DNA of 64,000 nucleotides from Thermoanaerobaculia bacterium (GCA_022826745.1 JAJDUI010000008.1:331283-395282), one strand, 5' to 3'; shown: positions 51,265 through 59,988, counted from the first letter of the stretch. Notes: generated from the letters alone by a model not told the origin. Numbers and translations: made by a program.

Positions 51265-52002
51265 CTACTCGCTGCCTTCGAAGGTGAGGTTCAGACCCTC
51301 GACGTCGGCGGTGACTTCGACCTCAACGATCTGTTCGCCGAGCTTCTCGTGCCAGAACACGAGTTCGTAGGAACCGGCGGGAAGCGCGTCGATCCGGTAC
51401 TTGCCGTCGCTGCCGGTCGTGGAGTGGAAGGAGTGCTCCATGACGAAGACATAGGCGGACATCCAGGGATGGACGTCGCACTTCACCTGAATCGGCTTCT
51501 CGGGCGCGCGGAAAGACTTCGTCCTCGTGCCGCGCGAAGGCTGGCCGATGTTGAACGGCCGGTTCGCCTTGGCCAGGGCGCGGACGTTGTGGAGGGTGGG
51601 GTCGTCGTTGACGATCTCGATGTCCTGCTGGACGCGGACGCCGATGATCCGGGGCGTGTAGAGGCAGCCGCGCTGTTCCAGCCTGACGGCCTCCTCGGGC
51701 TGGTCGCCGGCTGCGCCCTCGGGCGCCTCCCGGAGGTAGACGAAGACGTTCTCGACCGCGCCGTCGTCGGCGACCAGGCTGTCGCGCGAGAGGACGCGTT
51801 TTCCGTCGTACATCGCCGCGCAGTTCGGGTCGGCGTCCATGCGCAACGGGTAGCGCCTGAGCGGTTCACCTTCGTAGGTGACCGTACCGCTGATGCTGAA
51901 GTCCGCGGCGGCCAGGGAGGCGCTGCCGGAGACCAGGACGACGGCGGCCAGAAACCGGGCGGCGATGACGGGGCCCGAGCGGCGGGCGCGCAGGTGGAGC
52001 AT
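51265..52002 (-). CDS. Exported cupredoxin-like copper protein
   Basis: A 245-residue protein with a signal peptide (about 1-32). The middle has the type I copper pattern H138 in T-L-H-N-V, then C175-D-V-H178-P-W-M181, that is, H...C-x-x-H-x-x-M as in plastocyanin/methylamine-utilisation proteins. Flanking beta segments (G-T-V-T-Y-E-G-E-P-L and Y-R-I-D-A-L-P-A-G-S-Y-E-L-V-F) resemble carboxypeptidase-regulatory modules, one before and one after. It could shuttle electrons in the periplasm. It lies 20 bases below rpsD, an unusual partner, and the haem/copper protein is a few genes away. Confidence 0.8.
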   Translation of the reverse strand: MLHLRARRSGPVIAARFLAAVVLVSGSASLAAADFSISGTVTYEGEPLRRYPLRMDADPNCAAMYDGKRVLSRDSLVADDGAVENVFVYLREAPEGAAGDQPEEAVRLEQRGCLYTPRIIGVRVQQDIEIVNDDPTLHNVRALAKANRPFNIGQPSRGTRTKSFRAPEKPIQVKCDVHPWMSAYVFVMEHSFHSTTGSDGKYRIDALPAGSYELVFWHEKLGEQIVEVEVTADVEGLNLTFEGSE

Positions 52003-52022
52003 CGATCGTCGTCTCTTCGCCG

Positions 52023-52616
52023 TCAGCGGGAGTAGAACTCGATGACCAGCGGCACTTCGCAGACGATCGGGACTTCGTCCCGAACCGGCGTGCTGCGCAG
52101 GGTCGCCTGGTAGCCGGTTTCGTCCGTCTCCACGTACGTGGGGACCGTCACGCCGCGCGGCTCGTTGAAGCAGCGGAGCTTCCGGCTCTTCTCCCGCACC
52201 TCGACGACGTCGCCTTCCTTCACGCCGTAGGACGGGATGTTGACCCGGCGGCCGTTGACCAGGATGTGGCCGTGGCCGACGAACTGGCGCGCGGCGAACA
52301 CGCTGGGCGCGAAGGCCCGGTGGACGACGGAGTCGAGACGGGTCTCGAGCAGGCCGACCAGATTGTCGCCGGTCACGCCCTTCATCCGCGTCGCCCGCTT
52401 GTAGTAGTTGCGGAGCTGGCGCTCACTGACGTTGTACTGATAGCGCAGCCGCTGCTTCTCGAGCAACTGCCGCCCGTAGTTGCTCTGGCGCCGCCGCCGC
52501 TTGAGGCCGTGCATCCCTGGAGGGTGGCCCTTCTTCTCCATGTACCGCGCGGCCTTGGCGGTCAGTGGGATGCCCAGCTTGCGCGAGAGCTTGACCTTGG
52601 GCCCGTTGAACTTCAC
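52023..52616 (-). CDS. rpsD: 30S ribosomal protein S4
   Basis: A 197-residue primary 16S rRNA-binding protein that nucleates small-subunit assembly. The N-terminus V-K-F-N-G-P-K-V-K-L-S-R and the S4 RNA-binding domain (R-L-D-S-V-V-H-R-A, V-G-H-G-H-I-L-V-N-G-R-R-V-N-I-P-S-Y) are diagnostic, ending P-L-V-I-E-F-Y-S-R. N-terminal zinc cysteines are absent (C-minus form). GTG is the start, with GGAG nine bases ahead. It is alone here: S13, S11, RpoA and L17, its usual neighbours, are not present. It leads into the cupredoxin gene 20 bases on. Confidence 0.93.
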   Translation of the reverse strand: MKFNGPKVKLSRKLGIPLTAKAARYMEKKGHPPGMHGLKRRRRQSNYGRQLLEKQRLRYQYNVSERQLRNYYKRATRMKGVTGDNLVGLLETRLDSVVHRAFAPSVFAARQFVGHGHILVNGRRVNIPSYGVKEGDVVEVREKSRKLRCFNEPRGVTVPTYVETDETGYQATLRSTPVRDEVPIVCEVPLVIEFYSR

Positions 52617-52847
52617 CTTCTGTATCTCCGAATGTTCTGTGCCATGTTTCCTGGGATTCTGCTCCTGGGGTTCTGCGCCGCTCGATCCGCACGCGGGCAC
52701 CAGGCCGATCTCTTGTCCCGATGTGTCGGTTTGACCGGCGTCGTGGCCCCTGGTTGCCTGGCCGGGGCTGGCTGGCGCCTGCAGCGGAGCGCGGATTGTA
52801 GCAGCGAGTCGTCGCCGGCCCAAGCCCCCGGGCGGTCCGGTTTCGTT
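52617..52847 (-). other. Gene-free leader of rpsD
   Basis: These 231 bases separate the radical SAM stop from rpsD. In other bacteria rpsD leaders can bind S4 for autoregulation, so a structured leader is plausible; however I did not identify a specific fold or a strong promoter. The Shine-Dalgarno GGAG lies next to the S4 start. An upstream in-frame extension of rpsD exists but is not S4-like. Confidence 0.4.
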
Positions 52848-53990
52848 TCAGGGATGCGTCTCCGGCTCGGCCGCTTCGTCGAAGAGACTCCGCTGGTCCG
52901 TACGACGCCGGAAGGCCGCCGTCGATGGGCTGGTCGTGCCCCTGCTTCGGCCGCCGGCGAGGCCGACCCGGCGGCGCACCGTCTCGAACAGCCTGCCGAT
53001 CTGTTCCGCGTACTCACCACCGCCCTTCATGCGGTGATGGAAGCGGGGATCGTTCAGGTTCCCGTCGCGCGCTTCCCGCAGCCGGTTCAGCACCCGATCG
53101 CGGCGATCCGGGAAGTGGGTCGCAAGCCAGTCGGAGAAGAGCTCCCGAAGACCGTGGGGCAGGCGCACCAGGATGTAGCCCGCCCGGCTCGCCCCGGCTT
53201 CCGCTGCCGCTTCCAGAATGGCCGGTATCTGCTCGTCGTTCAGGCCGGGGATGATGGGCGCGGCCATCACGCCGCAGGGGATGCCGGCGGCGCTCAGTTC
53301 ACGCAGCGCCTCGAACCGCCGCCGCGGGGTCGAGGCCCGTGGCTCCATTCGCGCCGACAGCGAGGCGGAGACCGAGGTGATCGAGAGGTAGACGCCGCAG
53401 GCCTGGAATCGGTTGAGCTCCACGAGCAGGTCGAGGTCGCGTGTGACCAGGTGGTTCTTCGTGATGATCGCTACCGGGTTGCGGAACTCGGCCAGGACCT
53501 CCAGACAGCGCCGCGTGATCCGGAGCTTTCGTTCGATCGGCTGGTACGGGTCTGTGACGCCGGAGAGCACGATGACCTGGGGTTTCCAGCGCGGGCTCAG
53601 GAGCGCCTTTCGCAGCAGTTCCGGCGCACGGTCCTTGACCAGTATCCGGCTCTCGAAGTCCAGCCCGGCGGAGAAGCCGAGGTACTCGTGGGTGGGACGG
53701 GCGTAGCAGTAGATGCAGCCGTGCTCGCAGCCGCGGTAGGGGTTCAGGCTGTATTCGAAGCCGATGTCCGGGGAGTCGTTGCGAGACAGGACGGTCTTCG
53801 AGTGATCCCGAAACAACTCCGTCACTGGAGAGGCGCCGCGCTCGGCGAGGCTCTCGCCCGGTTCGAAGTCGATGTCGAGCCGTTCGAAGCGGTTGCGGGG
53901 GTTGGCGGCCGCGCCTCGGCCGCGCACGGCGCCCGGGGGAGTCTTCCGGGGGTTCGACCGGCGGTCGGGGGCACTGTCGGGGACCTTCAC
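52848..53990 (-). CDS. PA0069 family radical SAM protein
   Basis: A 380-residue radical SAM protein. The iron-sulfur motif is C88-E-H-G-C92-I-Y-C95, following S-L-N-P-Y-R-G, and the N-terminus has the group signature G-R-G-A-A-A-N-P-x-N-R-F, characteristic of the PA0069/Rv2578c family. A-V-L-S-G-V-T-D-P-Y-Q-P-like text (V-L-S-G-V-T-D-P-Y-Q-P) is also typical; these resemble spore-photoproduct-lyase-type enzymes, but the substrate is unknown. GTG start. It is the first gene of the minus run leading to rpsD, separated by 231 bases. Confidence 0.88.
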   Translation of the reverse strand: MKVPDSAPDRRSNPRKTPPGAVRGRGAAANPRNRFERLDIDFEPGESLAERGASPVTELFRDHSKTVLSRNDSPDIGFEYSLNPYRGCEHGCIYCYARPTHEYLGFSAGLDFESRILVKDRAPELLRKALLSPRWKPQVIVLSGVTDPYQPIERKLRITRRCLEVLAEFRNPVAIITKNHLVTRDLDLLVELNRFQACGVYLSITSVSASLSARMEPRASTPRRRFEALRELSAAGIPCGVMAAPIIPGLNDEQIPAILEAAAEAGASRAGYILVRLPHGLRELFSDWLATHFPDRRDRVLNRLREARDGNLNDPRFHHRMKGGGEYAEQIGRLFETVRRRVGLAGGRSRGTTSPSTAAFRRRTDQRSLFDEAAEPETHP

Positions 53991-54072
53991 GAGGAGGGCA
54001 GCCTAGCACGACTTACGCCCTGTTTGCGGTCTCTGGCCGGCCTCGGAGCCGGGACGGTCGCGGGCCAGGGAG

Positions 54073-56307
54073 TCAGCGCAGAATCAGCCGCGGGCTGCCG
54101 GAACCTGCCGCCCGGGCGCGAGCGATCACCGAGGCCGTGTCGAGGTTCCGGGCGTTGAGCGCGCGGATCAGGCCGTCGGCCTGCTTCGGAGCAACCGCGA
54201 GCACCAGCCCTCCGGCGGTCTGGGGGTCGAAGGTCAACTCCAGGTGCGGCCCTGGCGCGGCAAGCAGCTCGACCTCGACCGGCAGCCGCGTGTTCTGATC
54301 GTGGCTCGTGCTGCGCTCGCCGCGGTCCAGCAGTTCGAGCGCGCCCGGTAGCGCGGGCAGGGCGCCGACGAAGATCTCGATATCCAGGCCGCTTGCCTCT
54401 GCCATTTCACCCAGGTGACCGGCCAGACCGAAACCGCTGACGTCGGTCGCGGCGGCCACGCCGGCTCGTCTGGCCACCTCCATCGCGGCCCGGTTGCTCG
54501 CCTGCATTGAGGTGAGGCATGTCCGCAACCAACGGCCGGGACAGAGACCCATCCGGTCGGCGGCCAGCAGCACGCCGCTGCCGAGCGGCTTGGTCAGAAC
54601 GAGCGCGTCGCCGGAGCGGACCCGGCTCTTGAGCAGCAGGTCGCAGCGGTTTTCGGAAACGCCCTCCACGTGGAAGCCGACGACCAGTTCGGGGCCGGTG
54701 TTCGTGTGGCCGCCCAGGAGCAGAACGCCTTCCGGGTCGAGCGCCGCACGGGCGCCTGCCAGTACCTGGATCAGAAGTTCCTCGGCCGCCGCGCCGTCGG
54801 CCGCCTGGGGCAGGGTGACCAGAGCCTGGGCGAAACGGGGCGTTACGCCGGTGGCGTGGAGATCGGAACAGGCGTTGACAGCGGCTACGCGGCCCACGAG
54901 CCAGGGGTCGTCCGTGAAGGCGGGGAAGGCGTCCAGCGAGGCGACGACCCGGTCTCCGGCCGGCGTCCGGTAGGCGACCGCGTCGTCCGGCGTCGCCGTG
55001 TCCAGGATCACCTGCTCGCCGGTCTCCGGGCGAGCGTCCAGACCTGCCCGCGCCAGAGCTCTGCCCAGCCGGTCGGGTCCGACCTTTGCCGCGCAGCCGC
55101 CGCAGAACATGGGAGTCGACTCGGGCTCTCCGTCCGCACCATGCGCCGCCGGGCCGGCCTTCATGGTTCCGAACGCGGGCAGCGGCGCGCCGTCCGGGTC
55201 GAGCGCCTGGAAGCGTTCCATGAACCGGCGATCGATCCGGTCCTTGAGCCGCATGACCCAGCGACCTTCGAAGGCGGCGCCCCACTTGGCGCCGGCGGCG
55301 CTGCCGTCGCCGAGGTTGAGCAGAGTCAGGAAGTCGCCCTGCGGCCGGTACCGCCGGAGTCGCTGGCCCGTGTTCAGGCGTTCCAGATTCTCGATCAGGT
55401 AGGGCCCCATGCGCACCGCGTAGACGCCGGCGCGAGGCCGGTCCGGCTGGTCGATCAGGGTCGCGCAGTCGCCGACGGCGAAGATGTGGTCGTGGCCCTC
55501 CACCTGCAGAGTGGAGCGGGTGCGTGCGAAGCCACGATCGCAGAGGGGCAGGTCGGAGCCCCGGAAGATCGGCAGCGCGGCGGCGCCGGTTACCCAGAAG
55601 GTCAAATCCGAGTCGAGGCTTCCGCCGTCTTCGAGCCGCACGGCGCGCGCCTCGACCGCGGCGACCGGCGCCTCGGTCAGCGTCAGGAGCCCGCGCTCGC
55701 GGGCCGCCGCCTCGATTCGCCGGGCCAGCGCCGGATGGTAGCCGGGCAGGATGCGGTCGCCCGCCTCTACGATCGTTACATAGGGTTCGAGTCCCAGACC
55801 GCGCAGCCGGGCGTCGATGCAGAACGCGATTTCGATGCCGCCGGCGCCGCTGCCGACGATGGCCACGCTCGGCCGCTGGCTGGTCAGAGCCTCTACACGG
55901 CCGGAGATCGCCCCCGCCAGCCGGTTGATCGGCCGGGTGGGGACCGCGTGCTCGCGGACGCCGGGCAGCTCCAGGCCGGCCACGGTCGATCCAACGTCGA
56001 AGGAGGCGACGTCGAACGGGATCGGCTCGCGGCCCTCGACCAGCAAACGCCGGTTCGCGGCTTCGACGCCGGTGCAGGGCGCGAGGACGACCCGGACGCC
56101 CGCGCGGCGCGCCAGCGGCACCGCGTCGATCTCCAGTTCATGCCGTTCGTACTGGCCGGCCACCAGTCCGGGCGCCATGCCGGAGTAGACGGCGATCGGC
56201 GTGTCGACGACGAGGGTCGCCTCGACGGTCGGGTCCGGGTGCATCATCCAGTGGCGGAGGACCTGGATGTGGGTGTGCCCGGCCCCGACCAGGACGACCT
56301 GCGGCAT
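54073..56307 (-). CDS. selD: Selenide, water dikinase fused to N-terminal FAD/NAD oxidoreductase domain
   Basis: A 744-residue two-domain protein. Residues 1-375 form a pyridine-nucleotide-disulfide-oxidoreductase-like domain: V-L-V-G-A-G-H-T-H (FAD), A-I-V-G-S-G-A-G-G-I-E (NAD) and F-A-V-G-D-C-A-T (FAD ribityl). The SelD domain begins near 395 with M-F-C-G-G-C405-A-A-K408; C405 and K408 match the catalytic Cys17/Lys20 of E. coli SelD (Cys19 is alanine here). SelD uses ATP and selenide to make selenophosphate for Sec-tRNA or 2-selenouridine. This fusion is a known family. ATG overlaps the upstream CoA-transferase stop (TGATG). Confidence 0.92.
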   Translation of the reverse strand: MPQVVLVGAGHTHIQVLRHWMMHPDPTVEATLVVDTPIAVYSGMAPGLVAGQYERHELEIDAVPLARRAGVRVVLAPCTGVEAANRRLLVEGREPIPFDVASFDVGSTVAGLELPGVREHAVPTRPINRLAGAISGRVEALTSQRPSVAIVGSGAGGIEIAFCIDARLRGLGLEPYVTIVEAGDRILPGYHPALARRIEAAARERGLLTLTEAPVAAVEARAVRLEDGGSLDSDLTFWVTGAAALPIFRGSDLPLCDRGFARTRSTLQVEGHDHIFAVGDCATLIDQPDRPRAGVYAVRMGPYLIENLERLNTGQRLRRYRPQGDFLTLLNLGDGSAAGAKWGAAFEGRWVMRLKDRIDRRFMERFQALDPDGAPLPAFGTMKAGPAAHGADGEPESTPMFCGGCAAKVGPDRLGRALARAGLDARPETGEQVILDTATPDDAVAYRTPAGDRVVASLDAFPAFTDDPWLVGRVAAVNACSDLHATGVTPRFAQALVTLPQAADGAAAEELLIQVLAGARAALDPEGVLLLGGHTNTGPELVVGFHVEGVSENRCDLLLKSRVRSGDALVLTKPLGSGVLLAADRMGLCPGRWLRTCLTSMQASNRAAMEVARRAGVAAATDVSGFGLAGHLGEMAEASGLDIEIFVGALPALPGALELLDRGERSTSHDQNTRLPVEVELLAAPGPHLELTFDPQTAGGLVLAVAPKQADGLIRALNARNLDTASVIARARAAGSGSPRLILR

Positions 56308-57527
56308 CAGTGCCCGTCTGCTGTGTCCGCGGCCCGCACCGCCCCGGACGCTTCGAGACCGGCGATCCGCTCCGTGCCGTAGCCCAACTCCGCGAGCACT
56401 TCGCCCGTGTGCTCGCCGAGACGAGGGGCGGGTCTTCGGATGGTCCCCGGCGTTTGCGAGAAACGCCAGGGTACGCCGGCCATGCGCAGGTTGCCGAGTT
56501 GGGGGTGCCTGACGACCTGGCTCATCGCCATCGCCTCGACCTGGGGATCGTCGAAGAACTCCTCGGCCGAGCGGACGGCGGCGCAGGGAACGCCGACCGC
56601 GACCAGCTCGGCCTCCAGTTCGCGTGCCGGTCTTCGTGCCAGGATCGGATCGATCTCGTCGCTCAACGCGGCGGCGTTGGTGACCCGCTGGGGGTTCGTC
56701 TCGTAGCGCGGGTCACCGGCGAGGTCGTCGCGGCCGATGGCTTCGCAGAAGAGCCGCCAGAACTTGTCCGTGCCGGCGGCGATGAAGATCGGCCCGTCCG
56801 CGGCGGCGAACATCCGGTAGGGGAAGATGCCGGGCGGGCCGGTGATTTCGGCGTCCAGCGGCTGAAGGTAGGACTGCGCCTGGGCGCTCATGATCGCCTG
56901 AAGCAGCGAGGTCTCTATCCGCTGGCCTTCGCCGGTGCGTTCGCGGTGGAGAAGTGCGGCGTTGATCGAACAGACCGTGAGCACGGCGGCCATGTAGTCG
57001 GAAACCGCCACCGGACAGATCGCGGCGACGCCGTTCATCAGTTGCTGCAGGTGGGCGGCGCCGGCCATCGACTGGAGCACCGGGTCGTAGCCGGGTCGCT
57101 GGGCGTACGGCCCGCTGCCGCCGAAGGCGCTGGACGAGGCATAGACCAGTCCCGGGTTGTGGCGGCTCAGGGCGTCGTAGCCGATGCCGAGCCTGGCCGC
57201 GACGCCGGGGCGGAAGTTCTCCATCGCGACGTCGGCGGTCCGGGCGAGGTCGTAGACCACCTGCCGGCCCTGCTCCGTCTTCAGGTTGACGGAGATACCT
57301 CGCTTGTTCCGGTTCCACGCTTGGAACATCCGGCTCTCGCCTTCGATGAAAGGTCCCCAGTGCCGGGCGTTGTCGCCGCCAGGCGATTCGATCTTCAGGA
57401 CATCGGCGCCCATGTCGCCGAGCAGCATGGCGCCGTAGGAACCGGCGATGAAGCTCGTGAAGTCGAGGACCCGGATGCCGTCGAGCGGGCCGCCCGAGCC
57501 GGACCCGGGCGAAGGCGTTTCAGACAT
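56307..57527 (-). CDS. CaiB/BaiF family III CoA-transferase
   Basis: A 406-residue enzyme that moves CoA between carboxylic acids, as for formate/oxalate, carnitine or alpha-methyl acids. Marks are G-I-R-V-L-D-F-T-S-F-I-A-G at the start, D-M-G-A-D-V-L-K-I-E-S-P, N-K-R-G-I-S-V-N-L-K-T-E-Q-G and V-A-M-E-N-F-R-P-G; the catalytic aspartate is likely in V-A-V-S-D-Y-M-A-A-V. M-S-E-T-P-S at 57527 starts the normal family length; the longer frame is not needed. selD follows with a one-base overlap, which has no obvious metabolic reason. Confidence 0.88.
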   Translation of the reverse strand: MSETPSPGSGSGGPLDGIRVLDFTSFIAGSYGAMLLGDMGADVLKIESPGGDNARHWGPFIEGESRMFQAWNRNKRGISVNLKTEQGRQVVYDLARTADVAMENFRPGVAARLGIGYDALSRHNPGLVYASSSAFGGSGPYAQRPGYDPVLQSMAGAAHLQQLMNGVAAICPVAVSDYMAAVLTVCSINAALLHRERTGEGQRIETSLLQAIMSAQAQSYLQPLDAEITGPPGIFPYRMFAAADGPIFIAAGTDKFWRLFCEAIGRDDLAGDPRYETNPQRVTNAAALSDEIDPILARRPARELEAELVAVGVPCAAVRSAEEFFDDPQVEAMAMSQVVRHPQLGNLRMAGVPWRFSQTPGTIRRPAPRLGEHTGEVLAELGYGTERIAGLEASGAVRAADTADGH

Positions 57528-57673
57528 TCGGGCGATTGTAGCCGCAGGGCTTCGCCGCGGCGTGCTGTCGGGACAGCCGTACCGACAACCTGTTCGGAGC
57601 TGCGGCGACGGTGCCCTGGGCCGGCGTATGCTACGAGTTTGCGCCTTGGAACGCCGCGACGAAGGGAGCACCC

Positions 57674-57904
57674 GTGAAGATCAAGCTCGACATCGACTGC
57701 ACGCCCGAAGAGGCGCGCGCCTTTCTCGGTCTCCCCGACCTGGCGGGGATCCAGAACGAGATGCTGGAGAAGTTCCGGGATCGCATGGCTGCCAACCTGA
57801 AGTACGCCGATCCTCAGGAGATGTTCAAGCTCTGGTTCGGCGGTCTGGGTACCGGCTTGCGGCCCCCGGCCAGAGCGAACAAGGCGAACCGCGACGCCGA
57901 CTGA
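57674..57904 (+). CDS. DUF6489 family small protein
   Basis: A 76-residue protein beginning with GTG, with GGGAG seven bases ahead. M-K-I-K-L-D-I-D-C-T-P-E-E-A-R-A-F-L-G-L-P-D is the family signature; the remainder is an amphipathic helix followed by F-K-L-W-F-G-G-L and a basic, disordered end. DUF6489 proteins occur beside PHA or phasin genes in some proteobacteria, so a storage-granule or cofactor role is possible but unproven. It is divergent from the CoA-transferase across 146 bases. Confidence 0.75.
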   Translation: MKIKLDIDCTPEEARAFLGLPDLAGIQNEMLEKFRDRMAANLKYADPQEMFKLWFGGLGTGLRPPARANKANRDAD

Positions 57905-57934
57905 TCCGTTCGCGCCTTGGCGGCAGCGCCGACG

Positions 57935-58738
57935 CTAGGGACGGAGCAGCTTCATCACGGAACTCCTGGTCAGCAGCTCCACGTCCGCCGTTCGCTCCAG
58001 AAACGGCGCCACGTCGGCGACGATGCGCGGCCAGTCCAGCGCCTCCACTCGGTTCGCGACGGCCGCCCGCCACGTCGCCGGCGTCATCGCTTCGCCTGAC
58101 CAGGCTGTCTGTTCCAGGGCCGCGTTCAGTAGCGGGAGATTGGGCGGCGGCCATTCGGGATCGCTGAGGTACCAGATCAGGTCGTAGAGGTCGCGTCCCT
58201 TGGCGTACGGACGCTGGAGGATGGCGTGCAGCTTGCCGGCGAGCAGCGAGGCCGGGTCGTGGTGGAAGAGTCGGAGCGTCTCGTGCCTCCGCACCAGAGT
58301 CGTTTCGGTGGCGGCGCCCGCCGGTGGTCTGGTGTCCACTTCGATCCTGACGGCGAGCACTTCCGAGGGATGCGGAGACAGGCCGATTTCGTTGAGGACG
58401 CCAGGGAAGCGGACGAACGCTCCGTGCACGGGGCGTTCGTCGCGCACACGCAGTTGGACCTCGTAGCCCTCGGCCGACAGCGCGGTTCGGATGGCGCGGA
58501 GGTACTTCCGAAGATCGTAGTGCGCTCGGGCGCCGTCCAGCGTGAAGTCGAGGTCCTCGGAGTAGCGGGGAAGACTGTAGAGGAACCGCAGACAGGTCCC
58601 GCCGCAGAATGCGATCGAAGTCATGGCGCCGGCCCGCTGCAATGCGGCGAGAATGCGGGCCTGAAGGTACTCGCGCGCCAGGTTCCTGGCCTTCAGCGGT
58701 TGTTCGTCCCGAACCAGGCTCTTGAGGTGGTCCTTCAC
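57935..58738 (-). CDS. AbiEii-type nucleotidyltransferase toxin
   Basis: A 267-residue protein of the AbiEii/type IV toxin family, which carries a DNA-polymerase-beta-like nucleotidyltransferase fold. Motif I reads F-C-G-G-T-C-L-R (G-S replaced by G-G-T), with R-Y-S-E-D-L-D-F-T-L providing the metal-binding aspartates, and later K-G-R-D-L-Y-D-L-I-W-Y-L as the conserved C-terminal segment. AbiEii-like toxins are reported to modify tRNA or bind GTP. ATG overlaps the antitoxin stop by four bases (ATGA), the usual arrangement. Confidence 0.85.
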   Translation of the reverse strand: MKDHLKSLVRDEQPLKARNLAREYLQARILAALQRAGAMTSIAFCGGTCLRFLYSLPRYSEDLDFTLDGARAHYDLRKYLRAIRTALSAEGYEVQLRVRDERPVHGAFVRFPGVLNEIGLSPHPSEVLAVRIEVDTRPPAGAATETTLVRRHETLRLFHHDPASLLAGKLHAILQRPYAKGRDLYDLIWYLSDPEWPPPNLPLLNAALEQTAWSGEAMTPATWRAAVANRVEALDWPRIVADVAPFLERTADVELLTRSSVMKLLRP

Positions 58739-59370
58739 AGGGTCTCGTAGGTTCCCGCGCGTTCGGCGAGTCGGCGAACGACGCGGGCGGCCCGCTGAAC
58801 CTTCGGCGCGCCGTGTGCCTTGGCTGCGTCGTCCAGTGCATCGAGGTTCAGAGCGTCGAAGTTCAGGCGAAGCTCCCGCAGGTGCTCCGGGCGGTCGCCT
58901 TCCGGCTGCTGGTGGACGATGTCGAGGAGCGCCTTCTCCGGCCGGGCGACGAAAGCGCTCTGGTCGTCTCCCAGGTCAACCTCTCGATAGCCGAAGTGCA
59001 GAGCAGGCTTCATGTGGCGAAAGGAGAAGCGTCCGAACGGAGTCTCGCGGCCATGGGAGCGGCCGCGGGTGGCGCTCGTGACTTCCGGCACGTACTCGGG
59101 GATAGCGCCCGCGAAGGCCAATGCGGACAGGCCGCTCACGTAGGAGCCGGGAACCAGACGATTCGCGGTGAGGAAGGGATGCGGCCGGCGCTTGCGCCAG
59201 GGCGGCGCGAGCGCATACAGCCCCCGCCGGAGTTGCACGACGCGGCCACTGGCGGCCCAGCGTGTGAGCTGACGGCGTACATCCGCCGGGTCGACCGGAG
59301 GAGTCAGCAGAAGACCGGTCTCGAAGAGCGGCTCGTCGCCGGCAATCTCGACCAGATGCCCGAATCTCAT
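58735..59370 (-). CDS. AbiEi-type antitoxin/transcriptional regulator
   Basis: A 211-residue protein with a winged-helix N-terminus (V-R-R-Q-L-T-R-W-A-A-S-G-R-V-V-Q-L-R-R-G-L-Y) and a C-terminal antitoxin-like domain (L-D-I-V-H-Q-Q-P-E-G). AbiEi both neutralises AbiEii and represses its own promoter by binding inverted repeats. A 30-bp dyad ends two bases before this ATG, so the transcript would be leaderless or nearly so; no Shine-Dalgarno is visible. The gene precedes the toxin in the operon. Confidence 0.82.
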   Translation of the reverse strand: MRFGHLVEIAGDEPLFETGLLLTPPVDPADVRRQLTRWAASGRVVQLRRGLYALAPPWRKRRPHPFLTANRLVPGSYVSGLSALAFAGAIPEYVPEVTSATRGRSHGRETPFGRFSFRHMKPALHFGYREVDLGDDQSAFVARPEKALLDIVHQQPEGDRPEHLRELRLNFDALNLDALDDAAKAHGAPKVQRAARVVRRLAERAGTYETL

Positions 59371-59372
59371 GG

Positions 59373-59402
59373 CGATAACTTACCATTTCTGGCAAGTTAT
59401 CG
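59373..59402 (-). promoter_or_regulatory. AbiEi operator dyad
   Basis: The 9-bp arms CGATAACTT (59373-59381) and AAGTTATCG (59394-59402) are perfect inverted repeats; the inner CCA and TGG (59383-59385 and 59390-59392) extend the symmetry around a four-base centre, leaving one mismatched position. It is AT-rich compared with its surroundings and touches the abiEi start, suited to autoregulation. Confidence 0.7.
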
Positions 59403-59418
59403 TCTTCTGGGTTGGAGT

Positions 59419-59988
59419 CTACGCCCCCGCTCCCGCTTCCAGCCCGGTCACGTCGTACGACATGAGGATCAGGTCGTGCGTGGCGTCGTTCGGGTCGATG
59501 ACCCAGTCGGCCAGCAAGGCCTCCACGGAGAAGCCCAGGTTCTGGAACATCTGGCGGGCGCCGCGCTGCTCGCGGGCCATCTGGGCCACGATCTTGGTCA
59601 GCCCGATCTGCTGGGCCAGGTGGAACACGTCGTGCGCCAGGTGGCCGCCGAGTCCTACCTGGCGGACTTCGGGCAACACCATGATCCGGATCTCGCCCAG
59701 GTGCCGCATCCAGGACGACTCGCGCCGGTTCAGGCTGCCGTAGCCGACCACACGGTCGTCGAGATGGGCGAGCACGGCGACGCGGGTTCCGGCCAGCGCG
59801 CCCTCGACCCAGTTGTCGACGACCTTCGGATCCGTCATGTCGACGCGCAGGAAACGGAGGTCCTCTTCCGGCAGGGCGCGCGCAAAGGCGAGCACGTCAT
59901 CGCGATCTTCCTGCCTCAGAAGACTGAACCTGAAGGACTGGTTCTTGAGGCGGACCGTCCGCGGGTACTGGGTCGCCATGTCGTTCAT
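59419..59988 (-). CDS. GNAT family N-acetyltransferase
   Basis: A 189-residue GNAT protein. F-R-F-S-L-L-R-Q-E-D-R-D-D-V-L-A-F forms the first strand and helix; G-E-I-R-I-M-V-L-P-E-V-R-Q-V-G-L-G-G-H-L carries the core strand and a Q-x-G-L-G-G acetyl-CoA loop; M-F-Q-N-L-G-F-S-V-E closes the fold. It may acylate a protein or small amine. Its ATG overlaps the stop of the phasin-like gene by four bases, so it belongs to the lipid operon and is the last gene; the AbiE operator begins 17 bases before its stop region on the other side. Confidence 0.8.
   Translation of the reverse strand: MNDMATQYPRTVRLKNQSFRFSLLRQEDRDDVLAFARALPEEDLRFLRVDMTDPKVVDNWVEGALAGTRVAVLAHLDDRVVGYGSLNRRESSWMRHLGEIRIMVLPEVRQVGLGGHLAHDVFHLAQQIGLTKIVAQMAREQRGARQMFQNLGFSVEALLADWVIDPNDATHDLILMSYDVTGLEAGAGA

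Noticed and set aside
54670..56382. Plus-strand open frame opposite selD
   Set aside because: No protein features; the minus strand contains FAD, NAD and SelD motifs over the same region.
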